Origin: Whitmania pigra
Lineage: Eukaryota; Annelida; Clitellata; Hirudinida; Haemopidae
Assembly (NCBI GenBank): GCA_021613335.1
Contig: JAJTWR010000236.1
Span: forward strand, 908,501-972,500
Direction: 5' to 3'
DNA: 64,000 bases
Within the stretch, counting starts at the first letter, position 1; each line of letters starts with the position of its first letter. Shown here piece by piece: positions 11,401 through 22,737 of this stretch. Position numbers and translations under genes: made by a program. The notes beneath the pieces are model-generated. The model was not told the DNA's origin. It worked only from the letters and a program-made list of their open reading frames with translations, and did no database searches.

Positions 11401-13085
11401 CGGTCACAAAGTAAAAACAAAATTTGGATTTTGATGAAACCTAGTTGATTACATCTGCCTTAATTTGTAACTTTATTTCATTTATATAGTGCCATATGTA
11501 TGGCGTCAGAGGCGTTTCTTGTAACCATTTATATAGCGCTCCTTCCTACTGGCGCTGGCGGCAGTGCAGGCTCGGTTTCGAACACGACATATTACGATTG
11601 TTGCCATTAACGCCGTATGCAGGCACGTAACCAAATAGGCTAACCTCAATATAACTCTATGGAGCTTACTTCTATGCTATAAACGATCCAATGAATCCAG
11701 AATTTATATTCAGGATCCTCTGGATCGGGAGCATCCGGGTCCAACATAATTAATAAGTATTTCTTTGCCTCCTGAAAAAATTAACAAACACTAAATTTTT
11801 GGATCTTTTCCAGATAAGCCCCGCCAAAAAGTTAACCCCCGCCACCAAAAAAAGATTATAAAAAGAGGATATGAAATTTGTATTTTCCATGAAAAGGTCC
11901 GTATTTCTGTACCTTTTGCTCCAAGATCGGTGTGTGTTGCATTGGCGCTTATTATGCATCTTGTAGACGTGCCACAAAGATTCGATGGTTTGTGTGAGCT
12001 CCACTCGTTGGATCCACAAAGTTTTCTGTATGATTAACCGGTTGATGAACATAAAGTTGAAAGTGTCATCTGGTGACCATTGTTGCACAAACGTTGCTGA
12101 TGGATCACTCCGTGGCTTTGCAAAAAACGTATTGCCGTCTCCTTGTCGTGAACGAGAGTCGAAAGTTTATTTCAGGTTTTATGTCCGAACTTAGGAAATA
12201 TTTGCACAAAATGGGCATGGAGGTGGATAATTAGTTGTTTTTATGGCGTTCATTTAAATATTCAAATGTCCAGACATCAGAAATTGGGTGCGTGCATGAA
12301 ATTAAGGTGGCGGGGCTTAACTTTTCGCGCATACACTTTTATCATTAATGGCGGGGCTTATCTGGAAAAGATCCAAATTTTTTATATAGATTTACTTTAT
12401 ATACTTTCACAACGGTGAAGTTAGCAAGACTTCAGCAAGAACTTTAACACCCAATAACTTTGGAGCTCGTAAAGCCAGAAACAATTTTTTTGTTAGAAAG
12501 GTCTTGTTTTAGAAAATGATGTTCTTATATCTATTGTAAACAAGATATCGGTCTTTTTTATAAACTAAATTTTGGTACTTGCGCTGGAGACACGTTAAGG
12601 AAACATATATTTTTAGAAAGGAAATATTTTTAGAATATGCTTTTTAAAATTTCAAGCGCGTTAAGGAATTTGATGTTATTGGCGCTCAAAGCTTTATAAG
12701 TTAGCCAAAACTTAATTTTTATTAAAAGTACATTACTTTTTTTACTCGCATCATTTGCTAAAGCAAGATCTTTTTAACAAAAAAATTGTTTCTAGCTTTA
12801 CGCGCTCCAGATTTATTGGATGTTAAAGTTCTTGCTAACTTCACCGTCGTAGTAAAAACTTACTTCTGCAGTTTCAAGTCTAACTGTAGGTTGATTAGTT
12901 GCATAAACAGAATCACGTATTAAGACATCGCAAGGTCCTTGATTAGATATTAAAACAGTTTCGTATTCACACGGCCAAAAATTGTTAAATTCGACGTTTA
13001 CACATTTTGAGTCCGCGTTTCCAATCAAGAATTGCACTAAAATTATAGAACATATCCCCAACTTTGCCAATCCAGCGGCAGCCAT
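8420..13085 (-). CDS. PEBP-family secreted protein, copy 2 (complete, 5 exons)
   Basis: Exons 12864-13085, 11670-11771, 9289-9334, 9021-9227 and 8420-8709 join in frame to 867 bp (288 residues). The N-terminus has a signal-peptide-like run (ICSIILVQFLIGNADS). Family signatures appear in order: DPDAPDPEDP and FWIHWIV (exon 2), then TPPYGVHRYQFFVFEQ (exon 4), giving the Asp, His and HRY residues of the PEBP ligand pocket. Cytosolic PEBP1 is about 190 residues; this protein has an extra polar tail with a duplicated VTKDSET unit. It ends in a short hydrophobic stretch (IRFILLLFCATYAC) that could be a GPI-attachment signal, which is inference. Introns host a Merlin element, an inverted-repeat element, a hAT relic and a SINE; intron 3 is only 61 bp. 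A paralogue lies at 414-876. No precise function can be given. Confidence 0.85.
9414..9540. repeat. AAT/AAC microsatellite
   Basis: Imperfect TAA/CAA trinucleotide run inside intron 2 of PEBP copy 2, just upstream of exon 3. Confidence 0.85.
9970..10500 (-). mobile_element. hAT-type transposase relic
   Basis: Minus-strand frames at 10,214-10,498 and 9,970-10,185 encode the end of a hAT-like transposase. ERFNDKSIEIIHRFETF is followed by the C-terminal dimerisation block (LVNPVTSASMGRSFSIMNR, then NKMTPETLTCCISI). A frameshift separates the pieces and the N-terminal DDE region is missing. It lies within intron 2 of PEBP copy 2 on the same strand. Confidence 0.75.
10501..11466. other. Intronic DNA of PEBP copy 2; part shared with copy 1
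   Basis: No coding exon seen. The stretch 11,266-11,325 is clearly related to 258-320 in intron 2 of PEBP copy 1 (shared CTAAATTAAGTAATATAAT), showing the duplication covered this intron. Confidence 0.5.
11467..11645 (-). mobile_element. tRNA-derived SINE, copy 1
   Basis: Related over about 175 bp to copies at 36,446-36,620, 38,751-38,930 and 54,482-54,655. Read on the minus strand it has an A-box-like region and a B box (GTTTCGAACAC on plus), then a tail with two GCGCTATATAAATG-like blocks. Inserted in intron 2 of PEBP copy 2. Confidence 0.8.
11801..12374 (-). mobile_element. Merlin DNA transposon, short copy with 8-bp target duplication
   Basis: Inverted ends GGATCTTTTCCAGATAAGCC (11801) and its reverse complement (ending 12374) are flanked by the exact 8-bp direct repeat AAATTTTT at 11793-11800 and 12375-12382. 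The minus strand at about 11,860-12,088 encodes a piece of an ISXO2/IS1595-like transposase (TQTIESLWHVYKMHNKRQCN, then THRSW). That domain and an 8-9 bp target duplication are typical of Merlin elements. The copy is internally deleted and non-autonomous. It lies in intron 1 of PEBP copy 2 and is absent from the same intron of copy 1, so it inserted after the duplication. Confidence 0.8.
12411..12850. mobile_element. Long inverted-repeat (foldback/MITE) element
   Basis: The left arm starting near 12,413 (GGTGAAGTTAGCAAG) is inverted in the right arm ending near 12,845 (CTTGCTAACTTCACC). Similarity continues for more than 100 bp on each side, including the AAACAATTTTTTTGTTA block. No coding frame. 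The right end stops about 10 bp from the splice donor of PEBP copy 2 exon 1 (12858-12863). Confidence 0.75.
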
Positions 13086-13215
13086 AACGGTAGTCGCTTT
13101 GAATGTTCGAATTTAAATTGATTCGAGTGTCTTCGTCTGTTTTATTTTATAACGTTAAATAAATTCAACATATTAAATAAAATTTATTAAATAATTTAAT
13201 AAAATAAAGTATTTT

Positions 13216-13310
13216 CATGAAATATTTCTATCTCGTTACAATAAGTGAAACAAGCCGTTGAAAAAATCTACTAGAACGAATGGGTATTAATCTAGAATTA
13301 ATTTAATATA
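13216..13310. repeat. Upstream flank shared by both PEBP copies
   Basis: Related to 1,178-1,280 upstream of PEBP copy 1 (shared CATGAAATATTT and AATGGGTATTAAT-like blocks). It marks the duplication as extending at least 200 bp beyond exon 1. Confidence 0.6.
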
Positions 13311-14050
13311 AAATATATTGGGCAAATTTATAAGCTAATAATTTTTTCTTGCAAAATTTTTATCATTTAATTATATCATTAATGATATTTTTTTTAGATT
13401 GCCCCCTCCTATCAATTGTATCTCTTCGTATTTTACGAGGGTTTGCTCCCAAAACTACCAAAACAAAATATATACAAACTTTCTAGATATAAAAAAAATT
13501 AATTTGAACATCGGAACTTACTTTGTCAATTTGAATTCAATTTAAATTATATGCACAGCAGTGTGTAAAGAGTGCATTGGGAGCAATCTCCCTAACTCTT
13601 GTTTATAGACCGGCTACTTCACATGACATTGTACTAGTTCCACCACATGACTGACCACAACACAGTTATTGACAAGCCCAAGCTTTTTTATCATGGTCAT
13701 AATTTCAGATTTTGCCAGGGAGTGGGGAGATGACTTTACACGTCTAAAATGAGCATCCCAAAAGATAAATAAAATTGATTGATTCTGCTCAGTGGCGCAA
13801 ACTGGGGGGCTGAGGAGGGCTTTCGCCCCCCTAGGCCTATCAGGAGAAACCCTGCAATTTTTCCAAATCCAATGAGTTTTTTTTTGTGGGGGGTAGGGGG
13901 ATTCTCAATATGCCATAGGCACAACAATCACGAACCCTGTTATTTCATGAATTTATGATCATTGAATTTCTATTCGCTTTGTCATATTGATGTAATTATT
14001 TTTTATAATAATATAATATAATAATAATTTGACAATGATGTTGGCAGTGA
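13311..14050. other. No gene seen
   Basis: AT-rich intergenic DNA with no coding signal that I can support. Confidence 0.5.
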
Positions 14051-14280
14051 CTTGGGTTTCTCAAAAAATGTCAACAACGCAACAATGACAATAGTAACAA
14101 AACAGGAACACAATTGTCTCTAACAAACAAGTTGCTTTAAACAAGGCACAACGGATTAAGTGAAATCCCATCCATCGGAGCATCTGAGAAAGAATGTTTA
14201 AAAGCGAATGGAAGTCTATAACTCCTTTAGAGTGCAGCTTCTGTGCTCATCCAGACCTAGAGACTGTCATGTAAACGAAA
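14051..14280 (+). repeat. Dispersed 230-bp repeat, copy B
   Basis: Partner of 7,792-8,024, same orientation. It lies about 1 kb upstream of PEBP copy 2. Confidence 0.85.
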
Positions 14281-14449
14281 AATATTTCTATTTATTACAA
14301 GCGTTATTATTATCATTACACCATTATACCACTTCTAAATAATATTCGTCATTTATTTACATCCAAAATTACAATTAATTCATAAGTGTTTTTATTACTT
14401 GCAGATGGTTTGGAGCGCCCCTGATGCTTACGGCGCCATACAAATGCAA

Positions 14450-14450
14450 G

Positions 14451-14518
<68 letters not shown>

Positions 14519-14540
14519 CATTAATATTATTATTATTATT
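14450..14540. repeat. ATT microsatellite
   Basis: About 30 TTA/ATT units downstream of the kinase gene stop codon. It directly follows GGCGCCATACAAATG, which resembles the tail of the SINE family and may be a decayed copy. Confidence 0.9.
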
Positions 14541-14638
14541 GTAATACCACTGGAATCATTATCAGGCACCACTATGCTAATCAAACTGACTTAGGATATA
14601 GAATAACCTTATATTGTGGACTCATGTTATGACTCGAG

Positions 14639-17600
14639 TTATATGAAGACACAATAACAATGTCCAACCTTTTCTTCCACCAGAGATCCCATCTTCATCT
14701 TCATCATCTTCACGCCATCCTCCTTGTCTGACAGCCCGTCATTTTCCATGGGCATGAGGTCGGGATTGAAGATTGGGGAAGACGAGGCAGACGCCCCTGG
14801 AGATGTGTCAGGCGAAGAGCACCTTGGCGATGGTGAAGACAACGGAGTGTTGACGGGCAAAGGGGATGACTTGTCGACAAAGCTCTTGTGGTCGTTGCTG
14901 GAGTTGACAATACTTTCACCTGTTTGGTGGCTGAATGGAAACAATGTTGAACAAAGTCAAACTAGGCAAAGTTCCACCGATAAAAATCGAAGTTCATAAA
15001 TTAAATTGAAGATTTGGTAAAGATTTATTTTGACATCAATAATATTGATGAGCAAATAAATATTAATCCCAATGGCATCACAGATTATAACTGATCTTTA
15101 CTCCAGAAGCTCAACAATTTTGGCTTCAAGAAGCATCAAAAGATAAATGTATCTAACCCAGCCAATGAGCATTTTCTGATGGGGTGCACCTGTGTACTCT
15201 CTCTGTTCTCTGCAGTCCTTACTCCATCACGTTTTGGAATAATGACTGACAGATGCTTGCGACTGCCTGTAGGCTGGCTACCTCCACTGGCAGATTGTCT
15301 GGCACCAACCTTGGTAGCAAAGCTGATCCTGAGCTTCGGATTTCCCGGAGATTGCGAAGTACTTTTTGTTTCCGAACAAATTGTAGGCTGGAACTCCACA
15401 TCCCTGCTCTTGGTGCAGCTGAAGTTGACTCCGCAGCTTCCCGAATCAACTTTCAATTCCCCCTCGTCCGAATCACTTTCAGTTTCCCCTTCGGAAATTT
15501 CCTCGTCCACGATTTTCCAGGAGTTCTTTCCTTCTGGAATTCCACCGAGAAGATCTGGTTTCAAGATGATCTCATCTCGTCTGAACGTTCTCGAGTATAC
15601 TTCACTGGTTGGCCTTCTTGACTGAAAGTCAATGTTAATGTAGTTAAGGTGCAATGTCACAATTACATTTTAAATTCAATCGGTTAGGCCACTTTTGCAG
15701 TTGCCAATGATGTTGATTGAGTTAGATTCTCAAGATCACGGATATGAGATTTGACTTAGAATTAGGTTACCATATTTATTTTTATTTTCCAAAATAAATC
15801 ATAGCTCGATCTTTAGTCTCATAAGCTTCACTCGCTTTAAAGTCATCTCTAGAGATTTATTTGTATGAAAATTTTAATGCTGTACATAAATTATTAAAAC
15901 GAATGAAGTGATACGAACCATGCTCCTGCTGTACAACTGTTCTTTGAACGCCTGGCTGAGACTGGGGTGAGGTAAAGAGTGGGCTTCCTTCTTCTTTGTG
16001 CCCACTTCGACCTTGGCCTTGTTTTGAAGGTCGGCCATGCTCGACTTGATCTGACCTCCGGTGGTCAGAAAGTAGGCTTTCAGCTTATCTCGACTGAAGT
16101 TTGGAAATAACGACTCCAGAGTGGACGGGGTGTCTGGGCTGATTGTTTAGGTCAAGGTCAATTTTAATGATTTGTTAAATGTCATTAATAGAATGTCTCA
16201 ATTACAAGCAACAGGGTGATAAAATGTTGAATCAGATGCACAAGAGTATGTCATACAAGAGTATGAATATAAGCGGATGTCAAGTCACTATCGAACAGCT
16301 CAAAAAAACTGTGTTTACCTCGTCGATGGCTCCTGGTTGGACTTTTTAAGCTTCTTCGCGTACTGCTGCTGGAGCGGGTTGTCTTTGTTGTTGAAGAGAG
16401 GAGATATGAAGCCTGCTTTCCTGGCCTTCAGGAGTCTTATTGCCTTTTCTTGCCTTTGAAATATGTTTTTAACTGTTGACCAATTTGCAAAGATACATTC
16501 GAAAATGAGGCAAAAACTTTACAGATGAAACTTCTCCTGTCATTTACAACAAGCATCTTTCAACAAATAAAGGAGCATTTAATAATTGCCATTCCATTAA
16601 AAAGGTTCCGAAACCAATGATTGACTTTAAAAAAAAGGTGAATCACCCACTTGGCCACCTCTTTCTCCCTTTTGTCCAGTTGGCTCATGATTGCCGTCAA
16701 CTCGATGAAGAGTCGGTTGGTGCGTTCCAACTTCTGCTCGTACAGTTTCCGGATGTCTTGCGCATGTCTGATGGTCGTGCACGATATTTAGGCATTTTAA
16801 AAATAGTTTATCATTAAAAAAAAAGTCGTATTCATTGTAGATTTGATAATTTATGCACAAATTTTTTTTGATATGCATTTCATGATAGGCCGACCTAAGC
16901 TCTTCCTTCCTCCTTCTGACAAGATCGTCCTCAAACTTTGGGTAGTTGATGCCTTCCTGTTGAATCATTTGCAGCTGTTTTGTTATTTCGTCTCTCCATT
17001 GGCTCTACAAGATCCATTCAAATATTGAAATTATAGATGTTTATAAGAAAATTACTTACTGCACAAACATTAAGTAATTACGTACATTAAATGTAATTAA
17101 TTATGATAAAATAATTTCATCTCACCTGTAGAACAAAGAATTCCTCCTCAGACAACCTCAATAAGTCGTCCGCAGCAATCTCGAGGTGCATTTGTATCTG
17201 CCGAAACGATGGCCTGTTTCGAGGCTTTGCATTCCTGTCGAACGATCAAATTAAATAGCTTTCGACAAAATAATGCAGCATTATTTCAACCTCAGGACCA
17301 AAACATGCACACGTTCATACACGGGCAAACCAGAAGCTAATACTGCTAGTAATAATAATAATTAATTTATAAGGCTTCATGTGCATAGAGTCAGGGGAGC
17401 CTACTCACCAACACTGTTCCATCAACAGTTTGAGACCAGGCGGAAAGGACTCGGGGCTTGGGAGGAGTATCGAGTTGCTGGCCACGCCCCACATGACGGC
17501 AGACGAATCGACATCCCTATAGGGAATTTCCGAAGTGAGGAGCTCCCAGAGGACAACTCCAAATGACCTTGAAAAACATTGCAAGAGTTATAATTAATTA

Positions 17601-19603
17601 TTAACGAAATGCATTCCAACATCAGGATGGCATTGATATATCTTGGTGACTGGTAGACAAGTGATTATAGCTGACAGTGAAATGATGTAAAACATGCTAT
17701 TATTGACAAAAAGATTAGATAGATAGTGAAGATAAAAAAACCATATAATTAATGCAATTATAACATTATCATCATAATTACTGTTCACAACAACATGCCA
17801 ACACCAGATAGAAAAAAGCTTAGCACGAAACTTCGCAAAGCACCAAAAAACATCCGCTTTCAGACAGACTCTCGACCTACCAAACGTCGATCTTGTCCGA
17901 GCATGGTTCGTTCCTGATCACCTCGGGGGCCATCCAAACCACAGTCCCGGCGAACGACATCTTCGTGCTGTACTCCTTCCACTCCCTGCTCGTCCCGAAG
18001 TCAGAAATCTTTGCCACGTCGTTGTGGGAGATGAGGATGCTGCGGAGATTGAAATGAAGTTTGAAGCGTTTACGCAGAACTCTATTTTCATTGCCCTCGT
18101 GAATAATTAACTGCTGCTAACTTTGGGGACTTAAGATCTCTGTGGATGATCTTGTGAGAATGCAGATACGCCATCCCATTGGCTATCTGTCTCGACCAAT
18201 CGAAAAGCAGCCTGGGCGGAAGTTTATCCACAGTTCTGAGTATGTCGTACAACTGGCCGTAGGGGCAATACTCCATGATGATGCAGAAGCAGGGTGGCTG
18301 GGTACAGACTCCTCTGACAATAAAAAATAAATCAACACAATCATCACCATCACCGTTGCCATCGACGTCATCGTCGTCATCACTAGCATGACTCACTTCA
18401 CCGTGATGACGTTGGGATGGTTGAGTTTCTTAAGATGTTTGACCTCCGTGTCGATGACACTCTTTACCTTCTTCACAGCCACCATTTCACCCCTCAGGTT
18501 CCCCAAAAATACGATGCCCTGAGTTCCACTGCCCAGGTACTCCAAGCTGGTTATGCTTTCGAACGGAATTTCCCAGCTGCTATCTTTAGAATAAGACATA
18601 ACGGATGCTATCTATAAGAACCATTGCAAGACCATTGTAAGAACTAGAACTGTTGGTATGCACCCTTGATGTCATGAATAAGTTCATACAATGCATGAGT
18701 CAAATGTTACAATTAACGACATTGTTTGGCTGGATTATAAACACTTTCAAGGCTTGACAAACATAAGCTGTGAATGTTGAGGTTGAAGAAAAGAATAAAA
18801 TTAATTTTAAATAATAATTAAAATAAATAATTAATTTTAATTCAACAAAAAGTAGCAACTAAAGCCATTAAATCAAAAGATTAATAGAGTCACACTTAGT
18901 AATTGTTTTAAAGTTGGTGATCTTCAAATGATCACTATCATCATCACAATCACCTTCAACATCATCATCATCATCTAAAGTGAAAAATTAATTAATTTAT
19001 TTATTTATTTTATTTTATTAAGTGGGTAGAGGACCGAAGCCTCTTACCTGCCCACTATCAAACAGCAAAACAATGATGAAAAGTAACGAGTAATAATTGC
19101 AAAGTAATTGTCCTAATTAATGATCTAAAGTCATTATTTGCCATCTGAAACTACATATTTTGACATATTGTTGACAATCATTTTTACATCAAACCCCTGC
19201 ATTCCAGGTTTGCCTTAAAATCTTCAAAAATTTCATTTCTTCAAAGAATCCCCTTCTCAATGATTCCAAGAACCTTCAATAACTATGAGCTCTTCAGCCA
19301 AATTAAATTGCATAATCGTAATCATAATCATCATCTTTGTGATTGGACTGCGACATAAAATATATCTCAGTGGAAATAAGAATGAGAGCAAGTTGATAAA
19401 CATTATTATGAGAGACAATTGTTTCAGGATCATCATCATCATCATCCATTACCATACCATTATCATTACCAACATGACAATGAAAATGGTGATCATCCTC
19501 TCCAAGATGAAGAAGATGATAATCATCACCATCACCACATGCAATTGAGTGTCAACGCTAGAATACTCTCTTTATCAAAACAGCTTACAGCCAGCCTTAG
19601 AAC

Positions 19604-19643
<40 letters not shown>

Positions 19644-21126
19644 CAACAACAACAACAACAGTAATAACAACAAGGCAAATGACAGGGTTGAAGTTAAAAA
19701 GTAGATAGAGCCACTTAAGCAGAAGGCAAGAGCCTGTTTTGGGTTGAACCTGTTTTAGCAAGGACATCCAAGAGCAAAGTATCCTCACCAGAGTACTAAA
19801 CCTTGTTAGGGATGAAATTTTTATAAATAAACTCTTACGAAGACAATGCCCAAGAAATAATTATTCGTTAAAGAGGGGGCAGTTACTACGAATGCATCCC
19901 TCATAGTTTATTTGCTATTTTTGTGCTGCGCACTTTTTAAAGTGACAAACATTTACGTGACGCGCTAAAGAATCGTGGCTTCATTCAAATGTCTCTGATG
20001 ACACTCGTCACATGACACTGCTGAATAGCATCAGTTTTTTTTTATGCTGTTGTTGAATAAGTTGAGATTATTGTTGTCGTTAAAATTATTTATTATTATT
20101 TATTCATCTCTCATTCTTCTCATCATCATCGTACGAGAGCAAGGGTAGCAGTAATAAGTCACAGACATGCATAATAATAATAATAATAATAATAGTTACA
20201 ATTAAATTATAGGTTTAATATTTAAATTTTATTTCTTGTTTTGCTCAATAAAGGAATTAAAATAAATAAAATAAAATGGAGCCAAGTTTAAAAAAAAATA
20301 TATGTATGTATGTATATATACATAAAAAACACAAAACCACAAATAATACCACAAGACAACATCATTATCAATACTCAGACCAGAAAGAAAACAAGAACCT
20401 TGGTGAGCAGCGTTCGAATTCGGATTCTTCCCGATGAAGTTGAACACCGGTTTCAAGCAGCCGAGGATTCCATCGAAGAAGCTTTTCCCCGATTTTGCGT
20501 CCTTGTTTGTTGTGACTTGAGAGGATGCGACAACCATTCTCTTCTCCATGACATCTTTTACTTTTCTAAGATTTGCAAAAAAATGTTTAAAATTTAGTTG
20601 CTGTTTTTATTTTGTTTTTTTTTGTTATGAGAAGGAAGAATCATCATTTGCAGATGTAATCATGTGAGAGGTCATTAGATGTGAGTTTTAAATGTTAAAA
20701 AGTTATATACAAACGAGGTCAAATACATAATATCTTTCAAAAAAAATTGTCATTTAGTCTAGTAATTAATGAGAAAAATTGAAATTTCAGAAAAATAAGG
20801 CAACTTTTTTATTTAATATATTTTGATTCCATTGAAGATGTGTGGGCCCCTTCTTAAACCATAATTCAGCCCTGTTTTAGCTTTAAACATAGTTCAAGAT
20901 ACTAACAAGCTAGTAAATACTGCATTAACCAAGTTATTTACTTGTTATCGGCATCTTCGACCTTGTCGTCTGCTAAGTCAACGCTACTGTAACTGTCAGC
21001 TCCTACTACGGAAGCTACATTATTTATTTCCGTTTGTTTCACATGAGAACTACATAACAAGTCCATGGTGTAAAATCGGGACATCTTAGGAGCGCGCCCT
21101 TCGAATGTGAGATGCAGGCGACTCAC
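14639..21126 (-). CDS. MAP3K13: DLK/LZK dual leucine zipper kinase (MAP3K12/13 family), complete
   Basis: Thirteen exons: 20942-21126, 20399-20565, 18397-18607, 18122-18313, 17881-18039, 17409-17567, 17126-17234, 16895-17004, 16651-16767, 16319-16453, 15919-16138, 15158-15621 and 14639-14930. They join in phase to 2,520 bp (839 residues). The pre-kinase segment [18 protein letters not shown] matches the conserved block before the kinase in LZK. Kinase motifs: GSGTQG loop (about 142), AVKK Lys 162, HRDLKSPN (about 245), DFGTS (265) and the APE motif. The domain is followed by a leucine-zipper coiled coil (about 395-500) and a Ser/Pro-rich tail with NDGLSD (about 806-811). DLK-family kinases start a MAP kinase cascade to JNK/p38 in axon injury and synapse development. 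Invertebrates usually have one gene for the vertebrate MAP3K12/13 pair. Exon 1 and the exon 2 donor (GTTCTT) are the least certain parts. Confidence 0.93.
18985..19060. other. Intronic low-complexity DNA in the kinase gene
   Basis: The 1.8-kb intron 2 (18,608-20,398) holds TTTATT and AAT/AAC runs (19,606-19,660, 20,168-20,195) and ATC-rich stretches near 19,430-19,545. No exon signal seen. Confidence 0.5.
19606..19660. repeat. AAT/AAC microsatellite
   Basis: Trinucleotide run AAT then AAC in intron 2 of the DLK/LZK gene. Confidence 0.9.
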
Positions 21127-21780
21127 GTTTTATGCGAAAACTAATAACGAAATCAATTTCATAACGAGTGTCATAGAAATCGGATAATAAACCACTTAAG
21201 AGGTTTCAAATTAAATTACGAACGCGCTTAACTCCTCATAAAATCTCTTGCCAATTACTAGTAAGAGAACAATTTGCCCACTCAATTCGATGCCATAAGA
21301 TAAACATAGGTAACGAAAGGTATGTCATCCAGATAAAATAAAACATGCTTAAAATATTTAATTTTAATAAATATAAATGAAGTTATATTTAAAAAAAAAC
21401 AACTTTTTGACAACAGCAAAACTGATAATAAACTGATAATTAACACAAAATCTATTAAAAGCATTTTATTAAATATATTTGTCTTTAGAAACTCTTCATT
21501 TTAAGCACTTTGCTATACTTTTGCAAATTAAATTTACTTTTTATTTTGTTAAACCTAAAGTTGACTCTAAATTGCCACACATCTCACATACTCATGTATT
21601 GCTCGTTATTGGGATTATCTAGGCAAGACCTTTTTGAAAATCATAAAAAGCAAGTTGTAATTTTTACAATATCCTAATTATATTGAGTACAGTTAGTAAA
21701 GTGCAATGCAAATAAAAAATAAAGACACCAATATAGAAATGTAAATAAATTTATCCAAATACACTTATTTTATTCTATAT
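21127..21780. other. Upstream region of the kinase gene; no gene seen
   Basis: AT-rich DNA between the DLK/LZK start codon and a retroelement remnant. Promoter is expected here but no clear TATA or initiator was identified. Confidence 0.4.
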
Positions 21781-21784
21781 CTCT

Positions 21785-22470
21785 CAAGAAATAGATTGAC
21801 TCCGCTTTTTGCAAATCCATCTGTAGATTATGTCCACAATCGCTGGATTTCTAGGCAAGGAACTCATATCAGATAGATTTGTTTTGAGTCTGACTTCTCT
21901 CCTCAGGGCAGATTGTACCGGACATTCCATGAGGAAATGCTACACATTTTTATCTTCCCGAGGGCACGCCTTTCACTTTCCGTCTGAATGATGTTTTAAG
22001 AGAAACAGGTGTTGGTTCAGAGCACATTTTTTACCTTTCTGCCGCTCTCCTGGATATCTGAAATTAAAAACTGGGTTTTCTTAATGTCAGGGGCATCATT
22101 ATTGCAATCCTTTAGTGCCTCTAAGGCACTAAGCGGATCGCTCAGAACAACTATATCGAGGGTCTCCCCCTGATAGGAGTCCTTCACATGAATCAGACAG
22201 TCCTCAATGGCTGCTAGTTCTACGGAACTTACGCAGCTGTGACTTAATGTCGCTGGGCTATTTTGACGGGTCACCGTTGAACCAATTTTAACACATACAC
22301 CAATCTTTCTCCCAGAATTTGATGCTGTTGTGTCAACAGCTATCATGATTTGCGAGGTGCCATTGCGCCTCGGCAAAAGATAGTGCAATTCAATTTCCCC
22401 CCAAAAAAAGATATTCAAACCAGATGGGCGGGCTAAAATTGTATCACATTCATGCAAAACATTTTTCAAC
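21785..22470 (-). mobile_element. RNase H and zinc-knuckle tail of a non-LTR retrotransposon
   Basis: The minus-strand frame 22,017-22,469 encodes an RNase H-like domain (IMIAVDTTASNSGRKIGV, SSVELAAIEDCLIHVK, DIVVLSDPLSALEALK), with the D, E and D positions of the fold. After a gap it continues in broken frames at about 21,800-22,010 as the usual C-terminal zinc-binding tail (HFLMECPVQSALRREVRLKT). Stops interrupt it. No reverse transcriptase lies upstream, so this is a 3' remnant. Confidence 0.75.
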
Positions 22471-22737
22471 TTGCTTTCAGTTGTGTAACAGTACGGAATG
22501 GGTGCACTTTAAAAACTAAAACTTTTTATTTTTGCATAATATCATGCAACGCCTAGCACTTATGTTAAAATGATAATATCTTTTAACATATTGGTCATAT
22601 GTATTCAATAATTTGAATTTTATAGACTGCTGTTCTTGGTATAAAAAAAAAAAAAATAGAGAAAATGTCATGAGATAATTTTGCAGAAAGGATTTGTGAG
22701 CCCGAAAATATAAAACATACCTAAAATTAATCCAAAA
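22471..22737. other. AT-rich spacer between retroelement remnants
   Basis: No coding signal. Confidence 0.4.
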
